Assembly (NCBI GenBank): GCA_009840635.1
Contig: VXNL01000027.1
Coordinates: 1 to 45,732 of the forward strand
Source: Acidobacteriota bacterium
Lineage (GTDB): Bacteria; Acidobacteriota; Vicinamibacteria; Marinacidobacterales; Marinacidobacteraceae
DNA: 45,732 nucleotides
Direction: 5' to 3'
Shown here piece by piece: positions 23,699 through 31,581 of the stretch. Position 1 is the stretch's first letter; each line of letters starts with the position of its first letter. The notes beneath the pieces are model-generated. The model was not told the origin of the DNA. It searched no databases and saw only the letters and a program-made list of their open reading frames with translations. The position numbers and the translations under genes are program-made.

Positions 23699-25843
23699 AT
23701 GGCCAGAGACGGCGCGATGTGTATGGCGCTCCTGCTCACGCTTCTCACGGCCGGGCTCTGGTCTCCGGCGCCCGGATGGGCGCAGGGCGTCACCACCTCC
23801 GATCTCGAGACCGCGGCCGGGAACACCTCCGAGTGGCTCATGTACGGCCGGGACTACCACGCCCACCGCTACGTGGAGCTGGACCAGATCACCCCGGACA
23901 ACGTGGGGAACCTCGATCCGGTCTGGGTGTTCGCCACCGGCGGCGCGAACCGGGGTCTCGAGGCCACGCCGCTCCTTCACGAGGGCGTGATCTACCTGTC
24001 GGCCGATGAGTCCCGCGTCTTCGCAGTCGACGCCCGCACCGGCGGGAAGCTCTGGGGCTACGACCCCGAGATCGGCGTCGAAGTGGAGCGCGTGTTCTGC
24101 TGCGGCTCCATCAACCGCGGGGTGGCCCTCTTCGGCGATCTCGTCTACGTCGGCACCATGGACGCCCGGCTGGTGGCGCTCGACAAGGACACCGGCGAGG
24201 TGGTCTGGGAGGTCGAGGTCGCCGACTGGGAGCATGGCTACAGCATCACCGGCGCGCCGCTCGTGGTGAACGGAATGGTCCTGACCGGCATGGCCGGCGG
24301 CGAGTACGGGGTGCGCGGCTTCGTGAAGGCGTACGACGCCGCCACCGGAGAGCACCGTTGGACCACCTACACCATCCCCGGGCCCGGCGAGCCGGGCAAC
24401 GAGACCTGGCCGGGCGACACCTGGAGGAACGGCGGCGGCCCCACCTGGACCACCGGCGTCTTCGATCCCGAGCTGAACCTCGTCTACTGGAACACCGGAA
24501 ACGCGGCCCCCTGGAACTGCCAGGTGCGGAAGGGCGACAACCAGTGGACCGCGGCCACCATCGCGATCGACGCCGATGACGGGAGCATCCACTGGGGCTT
24601 CCAGTACACCCCATGGGACTGCTGGGACTACGACGCGGTCAGCACGCCCGTGCTCGCCGATGTCACCCTGCCCGGCCACGGGCCGGTGAAGGCGCTCTTC
24701 CACCACGACAAGAACGGCTTCTTCTACGCGCTGGACCGCACGAACGGGCGCTTCCTCTACGGCGACCCCATCGTCCCGGGCATCAACTGGGCCTTCGGAC
24801 TCGACCCCGAGACCGGTCGTCCGGACGTGAACCCGGACATGGTGGCCCAGTCAGGCGGCCCGGAAGTCGGTCCCATCATTCCGAGCCTCGAGGGCGCGAT
24901 CGACTGGCAGCCGCTGGCCTACAACCCGGAGCGCCAGGCGCTCTATTTCATGTCCAACCAGTGGGCGATGGGCTACCGGTTCTGGGCGGAGGACGAGTTC
25001 GAGCCGCCGACGCTCGGGCAGTGGTACCTGGGCGCGGACTACCAGCAGTACCTGACGAGCGAGAACCCGGGGAACTTCGTCGGCTTCGACGTGGTGAACC
25101 GCGAGGTGCTGTGGCGGGTGGTAAGCCCGGCGCCCTTCTGGGCGGGCGCGGTCGCCACCTCCACGGGGCTGGTCTTCACCGGCGACATGCGCGGCTACTT
25201 CATGGCGATCGACGGCGCGAGCGGCGAGGTGCTCTGGCAGTTCCAAACCGGCTCGGGGATCATCGGAAGCCCCATCACCTACGAGCTCGACGGCGTCCAG
25301 TACGTCGCGGTCCCTTCCGGAGGGATCGGCGGCGACATGACCTTCTACTACACCGAGCCGAAGGCCGGGAACCTGTGGGTGTTAGCGCTGGACGGCGCCC
25401 GTCCGGTGCGCGAACAGGCGGGGACGAATCTGGTCACCCTGCCCGGCGGACTGCCCCGGGTGGGCGAGCCGGGCGCCACCCTGGGCGGACGGGTGCTCCC
25501 GGGGTATGGCTTCCCGCCGACGGAAGGCCAGGAACCGGTCCGGACCCCGCCCCCGGCCGCTCCGCCGGCAACACCGGCCGGCGAGGAAGCCAACCCGCTC
25601 CTGGACGACGAAGCGGCGATCGCCGCCGGTGAACGGATCTATCGCTCCGCGTGCGTCGGATGCCATCTGGCGGGCGCCGGAGCGGGAGAGAACGTCTTCC
25701 GGAGCCGGCTGACCCACCGCCGGTTTTACGAGGTCGTCGCGGACGGGGTCGAAGAGAACAACATGCCGGCCTTCGGGGAACTGCTCACGGCCGACGAGAT
25801 CTGGCAGGTCCACGCGTATCTGATGTCGCGCGACCGTCCCTGA
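23699..25843 (+). CDS. PQQ-dependent alcohol dehydrogenase with C-terminal cytochrome c (quinohaemoprotein)
   Basis: A 714-residue periplasmic enzyme with a signal peptide ending GWAQ. The eight-bladed PQQ propeller is clear: a vicinal Cys pair (134-135, VFCCGS), INRG, the GGGPTWTTGVFDPELNLVYW blade, WNTGNAAPWN, and the catalytic TPWDCWDYDAV with Asp310 and Asp312. The residue two after the catalytic Asp is Asp, as in lanthanide-dependent enzymes, not the Ala/Ser/Thr typical of calcium enzymes. After a Pro-rich linker comes a haem c domain, CVGCH at 652-656 with distal Met in NNMPAFGELL. It oxidises an alcohol and passes electrons to the haem. ATG at 23699 follows AGAGG by 9 nt. Confidence 0.9.
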   Translation: MARDGAMCMALLLTLLTAGLWSPAPGWAQGVTTSDLETAAGNTSEWLMYGRDYHAHRYVELDQITPDNVGNLDPVWVFATGGANRGLEATPLLHEGVIYLSADESRVFAVDARTGGKLWGYDPEIGVEVERVFCCGSINRGVALFGDLVYVGTMDARLVALDKDTGEVVWEVEVADWEHGYSITGAPLVVNGMVLTGMAGGEYGVRGFVKAYDAATGEHRWTTYTIPGPGEPGNETWPGDTWRNGGGPTWTTGVFDPELNLVYWNTGNAAPWNCQVRKGDNQWTAATIAIDADDGSIHWGFQYTPWDCWDYDAVSTPVLADVTLPGHGPVKALFHHDKNGFFYALDRTNGRFLYGDPIVPGINWAFGLDPETGRPDVNPDMVAQSGGPEVGPIIPSLEGAIDWQPLAYNPERQALYFMSNQWAMGYRFWAEDEFEPPTLGQWYLGADYQQYLTSENPGNFVGFDVVNREVLWRVVSPAPFWAGAVATSTGLVFTGDMRGYFMAIDGASGEVLWQFQTGSGIIGSPITYELDGVQYVAVPSGGIGGDMTFYYTEPKAGNLWVLALDGARPVREQAGTNLVTLPGGLPRVGEPGATLGGRVLPGYGFPPTEGQEPVRTPPPAAPPATPAGEEANPLLDDEAAIAAGERIYRSACVGCHLAGAGAGENVFRSRLTHRRFYEVVADGVEENNMPAFGELLTADEIWQVHAYLMSRDRP

Positions 25844-25856
25844 GAGACGGTCGTCC

Positions 25857-25911
25857 CCGGCGGCATAGCCGCTGGCAGCGACGGTTTGCACGCTGTCGCT
25901 GGCGCACGCCC
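25857..25911. terminator. two consecutive hairpins after the dehydrogenase gene
   Basis: CCGGCGGC-ATA-GCCGCTGG is followed by a second stem, CAGCGAC...GTCGCTG, with a 13-nt loop. Neither has a T-run. They lie between the dehydrogenase stop and the VapB promoter and may end or stabilise the upstream transcript. Confidence 0.4.
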
Positions 25912-25920
25912 GCCGTGGCG

Positions 25921-25926
25921 TAAGGT
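25921..25926 (+). promoter_or_regulatory. -10 box of a leaderless promoter
   Basis: TAAGGT lies 6 nt before the GTG start of the VapB-like gene at 25933. There is no Shine-Dalgarno sequence in between. Confidence 0.4.
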
Positions 25927-25932
25927 AGGTGT

Positions 25933-26151
25933 GTGTCACGCACCACCGTAGACATCGATGACAAGGCCTGCGCCGCCGTCATGCGCCGCTACGGGCTGAC
26001 TTCGAAACGGGAAGCCGTCAACGTGGCGCTCCGCCTGCTCGCTGCCGAACCCCTGCCCCTTGGTGAAGCCCGGCGTCTTCGTGGATCGGGCTGGGTCGGC
26101 GATCCGAAGGAAATGCGCTGTCGTCGCATCCGCTCGCCTGCCTCCGAGTGA
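25933..26151 (+). CDS. VapB-type antitoxin (DUF2191), orphan
   Basis: A 72-residue protein that reads like a type II VapB antitoxin: RTTVDIDDKACAAVMRRYGL, then TSKREAVNVALRLLA (ribbon-helix-helix DNA-binding part), then RRLRGSGWVGDPKEMR, the usual C-terminal toxin-binding motif. The expected VapC PIN-domain gene is absent; the next gene (TGATG overlap) is a membrane protein. The last ~10 residues are unlike VapB tails, as if the 3' end was joined to new sequence. It may be a relic or may neutralise a toxin encoded elsewhere. Confidence 0.75.
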   Translation: MSRTTVDIDDKACAAVMRRYGLTSKREAVNVALRLLAAEPLPLGEARRLRGSGWVGDPKEMRCRRIRSPASE

Positions 26152-26876
26152 TGGAAGCCAGCGGCTTCGAGACGTTCGGAACGCCACACCTGGTGGCGAT
26201 GTCGCTGACGCTGGCGCTACCGGCGCTGCTCGCGGTGGTCGCCCGCCGGCTCGGCGGGGCAGCGCCGAAGGCCATCGCGTGGCTCCTCGCCGGGATGCTG
26301 CTCGCAAACGAGCTCACCTACTGGACCGTGCGGATCAGCCAGATCGGGCTGGACGGCTGGATCCGGAACCACATGCCCCTCCACCTGTGCGGCGTCGCGG
26401 TGTGGTTGACCGCCCTGACGCTCCTGTTCCGCAACGAGAAAACCTACGAGATCGTCTATTTCTGGGGCCTGGTCGGCGCCGCCAACGCGGTCCTCACGCC
26501 CGGCGGGCTGGCGGTGGACTTCCCTCAGTACCGCTTCTTCCAGTATTTCGTCGCCCACTCGGGCATCGTGACCGGGGTGCTCTTTGCGACCTGGGGCCTC
26601 GGGATGCGGCCGACGCTGCGCGGGATGTTCCGGGCGTTCGGCTATCTGGCGGCCTTCGCCGCGTTCGTAGCCGTGGCCAACCTGGCGCTCGGCTCGAACT
26701 TCATGTGGCTCTCGGGGCCGCCGCCCGGCACGGTGTCACCCTTCTTCGCGGCGCCGTGGCCGTGGTATCTGCCGATCCTGGCGGCGGTCGGCCTCACCAT
26801 GTTCTTCGTGGTGCTGTCGCCGTTCCTCCTCAGCGACTGGTGGCCGAGACGGGCAGGCGCGGCGGAAGAGAAGTGA
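26151..26876 (+). CDS. YwaF / TIGR02206 family membrane protein (TMEM164-like)
   Basis: A 241-residue protein with about seven hydrophobic helices. The family pattern is visible: FGTPHLVAMSLTLALP at the start, WIRNHMPLHLCGVAVWL, FPQYRFFQYFVAHSGIV, and LGSNFMWLSGPPPGTVSPF. Bacterial members are uncharacterised; the animal homologue TMEM164 has been linked to ether-lipid acyl transfer, so a lipid role is possible. ATG at 26151 overlaps the antitoxin stop (TGATG), so the two are co-translated. Confidence 0.8.
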   Translation: MEASGFETFGTPHLVAMSLTLALPALLAVVARRLGGAAPKAIAWLLAGMLLANELTYWTVRISQIGLDGWIRNHMPLHLCGVAVWLTALTLLFRNEKTYEIVYFWGLVGAANAVLTPGGLAVDFPQYRFFQYFVAHSGIVTGVLFATWGLGMRPTLRGMFRAFGYLAAFAAFVAVANLALGSNFMWLSGPPPGTVSPFFAAPWPWYLPILAAVGLTMFFVVLSPFLLSDWWPRRAGAAEEK

Positions 26877-26929
26877 TGCGCGTCCCGGACGCTTGAGCGA
26901 TACGCGCTTCGCGGCCCCGCGCGCCGCGG

Positions 26930-26958
26930 TGCCGGCTGAAGCCGGCGTTCCAGGCCGG
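26930..26958 (-). repeat. dispersed palindromic repeat (copy 3, reversed)
   Basis: TGCCGGCTGAAGCCGGCGTTCC is the reverse complement of the core at 15752-15773, followed by AGGCCGG. It lies between two convergent gene ends. Confidence 0.65.
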
Positions 26959-26967
26959 TAGCGCGCC

Positions 26968-28575
26968 CTAAGGCCGATCGGCCTCCCGCGCCGCGCGGAA
27001 CTCGCTGGTCTCGCTCCACTCGGGCCAGATGTCCGCGTCGGCGAGACGCCGGCCCATCTGGTAGAGGAACTCGAGGTCGTCCACCATGCCCGAGAGGTCG
27101 TACCAGTCCTGCACCTCGTCGCCCGGCTTGTGGTACGCCTCGGCCACGTAGGTGGCGCGGGCCTCCATCCCGAAACCGGGGGGCTTGCCGATGAAGTCCA
27201 CCCCACCGTCGGGGTAGAAGGCGGGAATCCCGACCTTCGCGAACTCGAAGTGGTCCGAGCGGTAGTAGAAGCCCTTCTCCGGTTCGGGGTCGGGGGTCAG
27301 AAAGCGTTCGCTCTCGGCGGCGACCGCGGCGGCGATGTCATCCAGTTCCGACTGCCCGAGGCCGACCACGGTGATGTCGTTGGTTCGTCCCCAGACGTTC
27401 ATCCCGTCCATATTGATCGCCGCGACCGTCTCCGCCGACGGATAGAGCGGGTTCTGGGCATAGTGACGCGACCCGAGCAGCCCGGTCTCCTCCGCCGTCA
27501 CCGCGAGGAACAGGATGCTGCGGCGCGGCGCGCCCTCGGCGACGAAAGCCCGCGCCAGCGCCAGCAGGCCGGTGGTGCCGGTGGCGTTGTCGAAGGCGCC
27601 GTTGTAGATGTTGTCGCCCTCCATCCCGAGCACCGTGCCGAGGTGGTCCCAGTGCGCGGTGTAGATGACCGTCTCGCTCGGCGCTTCCGATCCGGGAATG
27701 CGGGCTACCACGTTGTTGGAGTCGATCTCGCGGTGCGACGTCTCGAGCGTGAAGCTCGCGGTGACCCCAAGCGGGATCGGAGTGAAGTCCGGGTAGGTGG
27801 CCGCCCGGCGCGCCACCTCGAAATCCAGCCCGGCGGCACTGAAGAGCGAGACCGCCTGCTCCCGGGAGATCCACCCCTCGACCTCCAGCCGGTCCAGGTT
27901 GCCGCCGGGGGTCCTCAGGGCGAACTGCTCGCCCGTCCAGGACCCGCTCACCACCTCCCAGGGATATCCCGCCGGACCGGTCTCGTGGATGATCAGCGCA
28001 CCGAGCGCCCCCATCGCGGCGGCCTTTTCGAACTTGTAGGTCCAGCGGCCGTAGTAGGTCATCGCATCACCGCCGAAGTGGTGCTCTCCGGGAGGATCGT
28101 TCACCAGCACCACCAGGATCTTGCCGGCGACGTCCGTGTCCCCGAAGTCGTCCCACCGGTACTCCGGCGCCTGGACGCCGTAGCCGACGAAGAGCAGTTG
28201 TCCGGACGCATTGACCTCGGGTACCACCCGCTGCGTCCAGGCCACGAAGTCCACCGCGGGCTCCCAGTCGCCCCCGGGGTCTGACGAGGCCCGCATCGTG
28301 ATCGCGGTCGAACCCACGAGGGGCACGGCCTGCACCCAGGTTCCGTCGGGATTCCCGGGTTCGAGTCCGAGTTCCTCGAAGCCGGCGGTCAGGTAGGCGA
28401 CGGTCTTCTCTTCTCCGGGGGACGCGGGCGCCCGCCCGCCGAACTCGTCCGAGGACAGCGTGGAGATGTGCGCGAGGAGACGGTCCTCGTCGAAACGCGC
28501 GCCGCCACAGCCGGCGAATGGCAGGGCTGCGATCAGGGCGACCACGGAAGCCGCCGGGGTCAGGGGGCGAAGCAT
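26968..28575 (-). CDS. M28-family zinc aminopeptidase, lipoprotein
   Basis: A 535-residue lipoprotein: ATG at 28575 follows AAGGAGGAG by 5 nt, and the signal ends LPFAGC (lipid Cys23). A protease-associated (PA) domain occupies about residues 130-290. The M28 peptidase core has all ligands: His in TAHWDHLG, Asp in NGAFDNATGTTG, Glu-Glu in AEETGLLGS, Asp in NMDGMN and His in AYHKPGDEV. It should release N-terminal amino acids from peptides at the cell surface or periplasm. It is divergent from a small membrane protein gene, and its 3' end abuts a REP-like element. Confidence 0.93.
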   Translation of the reverse strand: MLRPLTPAASVVALIAALPFAGCGGARFDEDRLLAHISTLSSDEFGGRAPASPGEEKTVAYLTAGFEELGLEPGNPDGTWVQAVPLVGSTAITMRASSDPGGDWEPAVDFVAWTQRVVPEVNASGQLLFVGYGVQAPEYRWDDFGDTDVAGKILVVLVNDPPGEHHFGGDAMTYYGRWTYKFEKAAAMGALGALIIHETGPAGYPWEVVSGSWTGEQFALRTPGGNLDRLEVEGWISREQAVSLFSAAGLDFEVARRAATYPDFTPIPLGVTASFTLETSHREIDSNNVVARIPGSEAPSETVIYTAHWDHLGTVLGMEGDNIYNGAFDNATGTTGLLALARAFVAEGAPRRSILFLAVTAEETGLLGSRHYAQNPLYPSAETVAAINMDGMNVWGRTNDITVVGLGQSELDDIAAAVAAESERFLTPDPEPEKGFYYRSDHFEFAKVGIPAFYPDGGVDFIGKPPGFGMEARATYVAEAYHKPGDEVQDWYDLSGMVDDLEFLYQMGRRLADADIWPEWSETSEFRAAREADRP

Positions 28576-28692
28576 CGAACTCCTCCTTGGGAGGGAACAA
28601 AGTCTGCCAGAATCCCGTCTTTGTTGACGTTCCGCGCCGTCGGCGCGGATTCCCGACCGACCGGAGGTTGCTCCGGAACAGGAGCCCCTTCG

Positions 28693-29181
28693 ATGCCGAC
28701 TTCCTTCTCCTCCGCCTGGGCGCTCGTCCGCACCCCGGTCCTGATCACCCTCGCGGTCACCGCGGTCCGCCTGCTCGGGGCCCTCGGCGGCTTGCCGGAT
28801 TTCCTCGTGAACCGCGAGGCCGGCGGCGCCGGCGCCATCATCGGGATCGTGTGGCTGTCGCCCATCTTCGCGGTCTGGTTCGGGAGGCGGCACGCGAGCG
28901 CCGGGGAAACCGGCTTCGTCAGCGCGCTGCGGACGAACTTCGTCTACGGGCTCGGTGCCCGGATCCCGGTCATCCTGATCATGCTGTTCGCCACCCTCGG
29001 AGACTGGGGTACCCACTACGACGCCTACCCGCCGGACATGGAGGCGACGATGGGCCTCATGGGCCAGTGGTTCTGGGGTGGGTTCGTCCCGCAGGTCCTC
29101 TTCTGGCTCGTGTTCTGGACGACCCTGCTCGGCGGCCTCATTACCTGGCTGACCGCGAAGTTCAGCGCCCGGAGCGCCTGA
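28693..29181 (+). CDS. small integral membrane protein, unknown function
   Basis: A 162-residue protein with four predicted hydrophobic segments (VLITLAVTAVRLLGALGGL, IIGIVWLSPIFAVWF, IPVILIMLFATL and FVPQVLFWLVFWTTLLGGL). I do not recognise a family. ATG at 28693 lies 8 nt after a GGAG. The stop is 4 bp before the TTG start of the DinB/YfiT-like gene, so both are probably transcribed together, divergently from the M28 peptidase. Confidence 0.65.
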   Translation: MPTSFSSAWALVRTPVLITLAVTAVRLLGALGGLPDFLVNREAGGAGAIIGIVWLSPIFAVWFGRRHASAGETGFVSALRTNFVYGLGARIPVILIMLFATLGDWGTHYDAYPPDMEATMGLMGQWFWGGFVPQVLFWLVFWTTLLGGLITWLTAKFSARSA

Positions 29182-29185
29182 CCCT

Positions 29186-29725
29186 TTGGCCTCAGACAGC
29201 GCGGACCTCCGCTTCCCGATCGGCGACTTCGCCGACCCCGGCGTGATCACCGAGGATCACTTGGGCACCTGGCTCAAGGACCTCGCCGCCCTGCCGGGGG
29301 ACCTGCGCAGGACCGTGACCCCGCTCGACGACGCGCAACTGGACACGCCCTACCGTCCCGGAGGGTGGACAGTGCGCCAGGTGGTCCATCACCTCCCCGA
29401 CAGCCACCTGAACTGCTTCCTGCGCTTCCGCTGGGCCCTGACCGAGGACCGTCCGGTCATCAAGCCCTACGACGAAGCGGCGGTGGCGGAACTCCCGGAC
29501 TACCGGTCGGCGCCGGTCGGGCATTCGCTCGACCTGCTCGACACCCTGCACGCACGCTGGGTGGATCTGATCCAAAGCCTCACTTGGGACCAGCTCCAGC
29601 GGACGTTCGTGAACCCGGAGTCGGGCGAAGGTTCACTCGCCCGCATGGTCGGGGTCTACGCCTGGCACGGACGGCACCATCTCGCGCACATCGAGCAGGC
29701 GCTCGCGCGCGAAAACGGCGGCTGA
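29186..29725 (+). CDS. DinB-superfamily YfiT-like transferase or metal-dependent hydrolase
   Basis: A 179-residue four-helix-bundle protein of the DinB/YfiT superfamily. The three metal-binding histidines are in place: VVHHLPDSHLN in the first part, and HGRHHLAHIEQAL near the C-terminus with the H-x3-H pair. PYRPGGWTVRQVVHH is the classical YfiT block. Relatives include bacillithiol S-transferases and maleylpyruvate-isomerase-like proteins; the thiol cofactor here is unknown. Start is TTG at 29186, the only in-frame start that keeps the N-terminal RFPIGDF segment. It converges on an unknown gene 12 bp away. Confidence 0.85.
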   Translation: MASDSADLRFPIGDFADPGVITEDHLGTWLKDLAALPGDLRRTVTPLDDAQLDTPYRPGGWTVRQVVHHLPDSHLNCFLRFRWALTEDRPVIKPYDEAAVAELPDYRSAPVGHSLDLLDTLHARWVDLIQSLTWDQLQRTFVNPESGEGSLARMVGVYAWHGRHHLAHIEQALARENGG

Positions 29726-29737
29726 CAGGCAGCAGCC

Positions 29738-30142
29738 TCAGTAAGCGACCGACAGCCGGAAGCGCGCGCCCGCCCGGGCGGCCGCCGAGAGGACGGCCTC
29801 CAGCTCGGTGAGTTCGGTGAGCAGCGTGTCCTCACCGGGAAAGGCGTCCGGATCCGCGGAGACCGTCGCAAGCAGCGTCTGGACCAGGCGCAGTCCATCG
29901 TGGGCGTCAAACCATCCCGCCGGGGTCACGGCGTCCACGTCCGAATCGAAATTCAGATCCGACGCGAGGATCTCGGACTCCTCCGGACTCAGGCTGACGA
30001 ATTCGTCGAGCGGCCGCAGGCCGGCCTCCTCGGCGGCCTCCGAGAGTTCCCAGCGCGCCTGATTGAGGGCGTACCCCTCGAACCCCTCGGGAGTGACCCC
30101 GGCGACCTCACGGTCGAGGGCCACCGAGATGCCTACGCCCAA
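29738..30142 (-). CDS. hypothetical acidic protein
   Basis: A 134-residue soluble, acidic protein with no recognisable domain, signal or membrane segment. Its N-terminus, GVGISVALDREVAGVTPEGF, looks like a beta-hairpin start. The rest is largely helical, with an LDEFVSLSPEE segment and an acidic stretch around NFDSDVDAV. Start TTG at 30142 lies 7 bp after the stop of the DUF1684 gene, so it is probably the second gene of that transcript. Codon use matches its neighbours, which supports a real gene. Confidence 0.6.
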   Translation of the reverse strand: MGVGISVALDREVAGVTPEGFEGYALNQARWELSEAAEEAGLRPLDEFVSLSPEESEILASDLNFDSDVDAVTPAGWFDAHDGLRLVQTLLATVSADPDAFPGEDTLLTELTELEAVLSAAARAGARFRLSVAY

Positions 30143-30148
30143 CGGGTG

Positions 30149-31066
30149 TCAGTCGGTGTTCGCGAAAGCGGGGTGGTACGCCATCTCCCCGGCTTCGACG
30201 CGCATGGGCAGCCGGTTCTGCGCCGGGGGCGTGGGACAGGTGGTGAAGGCGTTGAAGCCGCAGGGCGGGTTCACGGCACGGTTGAAGTCCACCACGGCGC
30301 GTCCGTCCTCGGGCGGCGGCGCGGTCAGGAAACGCGCCGAGCGATAGGTCTCCGCTCCGCTCGTGCCGTCCGACATGACGAAGAACAGGTTGCCGTTCGC
30401 ACGGGTGAAGGCCATCATCCGGACTTCCTGCCCCTCCCAGTCGAAGACGAACTCCCCGTCGGAGACGTACTCCTCGATGTCTCCGCGGATGTTGATCGCC
30501 TCCACGTGGAGCCGCTCGGGGAAACGCTCGAAGGCGCCGGCCACGCGGAACCGCGGATCGAGCGGGAACCACTTCCGTCCGGTGAAGTTCGTGCGCAGCG
30601 GGTTGTCGAGGTCGCGCAGCCGGAGGGCCCGGCGCTCACCGCTGTAGTGAAGCCAGAACCAGAGGCGGTCATCGAGGTGGAGCGCGCCGTCCTCGCCCAG
30701 CACGAGTTCGCCTTCGGTGAACGGCTCGCCTCCCACGGTCGCGGTCACTCCCTCGGCCACGCGGGCGAACGCCTTCCCCTCCGCCGTCCACGAAACCGTC
30801 ACCGCCACCTCGGGAAACCGGTCGGGCAGACGCAGGTCGGCATCCTCACCGCTGCCGACGACGTGATCGCGGACGGTGAGGAAGTGCAGATCGGCCACCG
30901 TCAACCAACTCCGGTCCGCTGTCAGTTCGTCCTCGACCCGCTGGCGGTAGGCCTCCTCCCCCTCACGCCACGCCGCTTCGTCCAACGGCGCGGGGCCGCT
31001 CGTACAGGCGGTTCCGGCGAGCAACAGGATGGCGAGCAGGAAACCGGAACCGAGGTAAGTACGCAT
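30149..31066 (-). CDS. DUF1684 family lipoprotein
   Basis: A 305-residue protein. ATG at 31066 gives a lipoprotein signal ending LLLAGTAC. DUF1684 (COG3358) landmarks are all present: WREGEEAYRQRVEDEL, LTVADLHFLTVRDHVVGS, NPLRTNFTGRKWFPLDPRFR, SGAETYRSARFL and the closing VDFNRAVNPPCGFNAFTTC with CPTPPAQNRLPMRVEAGE. The family is common but uncharacterised. A TACAAT box exactly 6 nt before the ATG, with no ribosome site, supports a leaderless start. Confidence 0.88.
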   Translation of the reverse strand: MRTYLGSGFLLAILLLAGTACTSGPAPLDEAAWREGEEAYRQRVEDELTADRSWLTVADLHFLTVRDHVVGSGEDADLRLPDRFPEVAVTVSWTAEGKAFARVAEGVTATVGGEPFTEGELVLGEDGALHLDDRLWFWLHYSGERRALRLRDLDNPLRTNFTGRKWFPLDPRFRVAGAFERFPERLHVEAINIRGDIEEYVSDGEFVFDWEGQEVRMMAFTRANGNLFFVMSDGTSGAETYRSARFLTAPPPEDGRAVVDFNRAVNPPCGFNAFTTCPTPPAQNRLPMRVEAGEMAYHPAFANTD

Positions 31067-31072
31067 GGAGAG

Positions 31073-31078
31073 ATTGTA
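31073..31078 (-). promoter_or_regulatory. -10 box of a leaderless promoter
   Basis: TACAAT on the minus strand, 6 nt before the ATG at 31066. A weak TTGCCC lies about 19 bp further upstream. This is the clearest case of the leaderless pattern in the window. Confidence 0.55.
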
Positions 31079-31206
31079 AGTTCGCGGAGCGAACCCAGGG
31101 CAAATCCGACTGCTGCGCACCGCGAACGAGCCAAGGAAGCTGTCGGCAGCGGCGTGGGAGGTCTTCAGCCCGCACGCAAGATCGCGCGTGTAGGCCCGCC
31201 CGTCGC

Positions 31207-31410
31207 TCAGGCGGTGAAGAGACGCATGAAGATGGCCGCCAGGGTCACGACCAGCAGGGAGAGTGCGCCCCAGATGAAGCGAACCTCTTTCTTGAGCACC
31301 GCGACGTCCGTCTTGACGGTTACGAGATCCGTCTTCACGGTCGCGAGATCCGCCGCGACCCGGTCAAGGGTGGCGGCGACCGACTGGATCTGGGCGCCGA
31401 CGGTGCGATC
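31207..31410 (-). pseudogene. coiled-coil plus membrane-anchor fragment without a proper start
   Basis: This minus-strand frame of 67 codons reads as a real protein end: VAADLATVKTDLVTVKTDV (heptad-like coiled coil), LKKEVRFIWGALSLLVV and TLAAIFMRLFTA (one membrane helix), then a stop. It lacks an ATG; GTG at 31338 would give only 43 residues and cut the coiled coil. A TGA at 31411-31413 separates it from the next fragment in the same frame. It could be a decayed gene or the tail of a short one. Confidence 0.45.
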
Positions 31411-31569
31411 TCACCAGCGACCGAGTTCCGCCCTCGGCGTCTCCGGCAGGGTCTCGGCGAGGAGCCAGCGGGCGAAGAGGATGCCCTCGCGGTATCCGGC
31501 CGTGCTGATCCAGTTCTGAGGCGCCGGATGGTGGCTGAGGTGGATTTGCTTTGTGCGGGGTTCGTGCGG
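31411..31569 (-). pseudogene. gene remnant (52 codons between two stops)
   Basis: Open minus-strand frame with strongly protein-like content: KQIHLSHHPAPQNWISTAG, then YREGILFARWLLAETLP, then ETPRAELGRW and TGA. It has no start codon and begins right after an in-frame TAG, so it looks like the C-terminal end of a gene that lost its 5' part. I do not recognise the family. It lies just downstream of the cytochrome/toroid gene on the same strand. Confidence 0.45.
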
Positions 31570-31581
31570 CTAGCGATCCCG

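Noticed and set aside
28576..29250. N-terminal extension of the M28 peptidase to 760 residues
   Set aside because: The extension is antisense to two other genes; ATG 28575 has a strong ribosome site and begins a lipoprotein signal.
31411..31413. A second selenocysteine codon at the TGA between the two fragments
   Set aside because: There is no Cys-type active-site motif around it, the upstream part lacks a start, and no homologous redox domain is evident.
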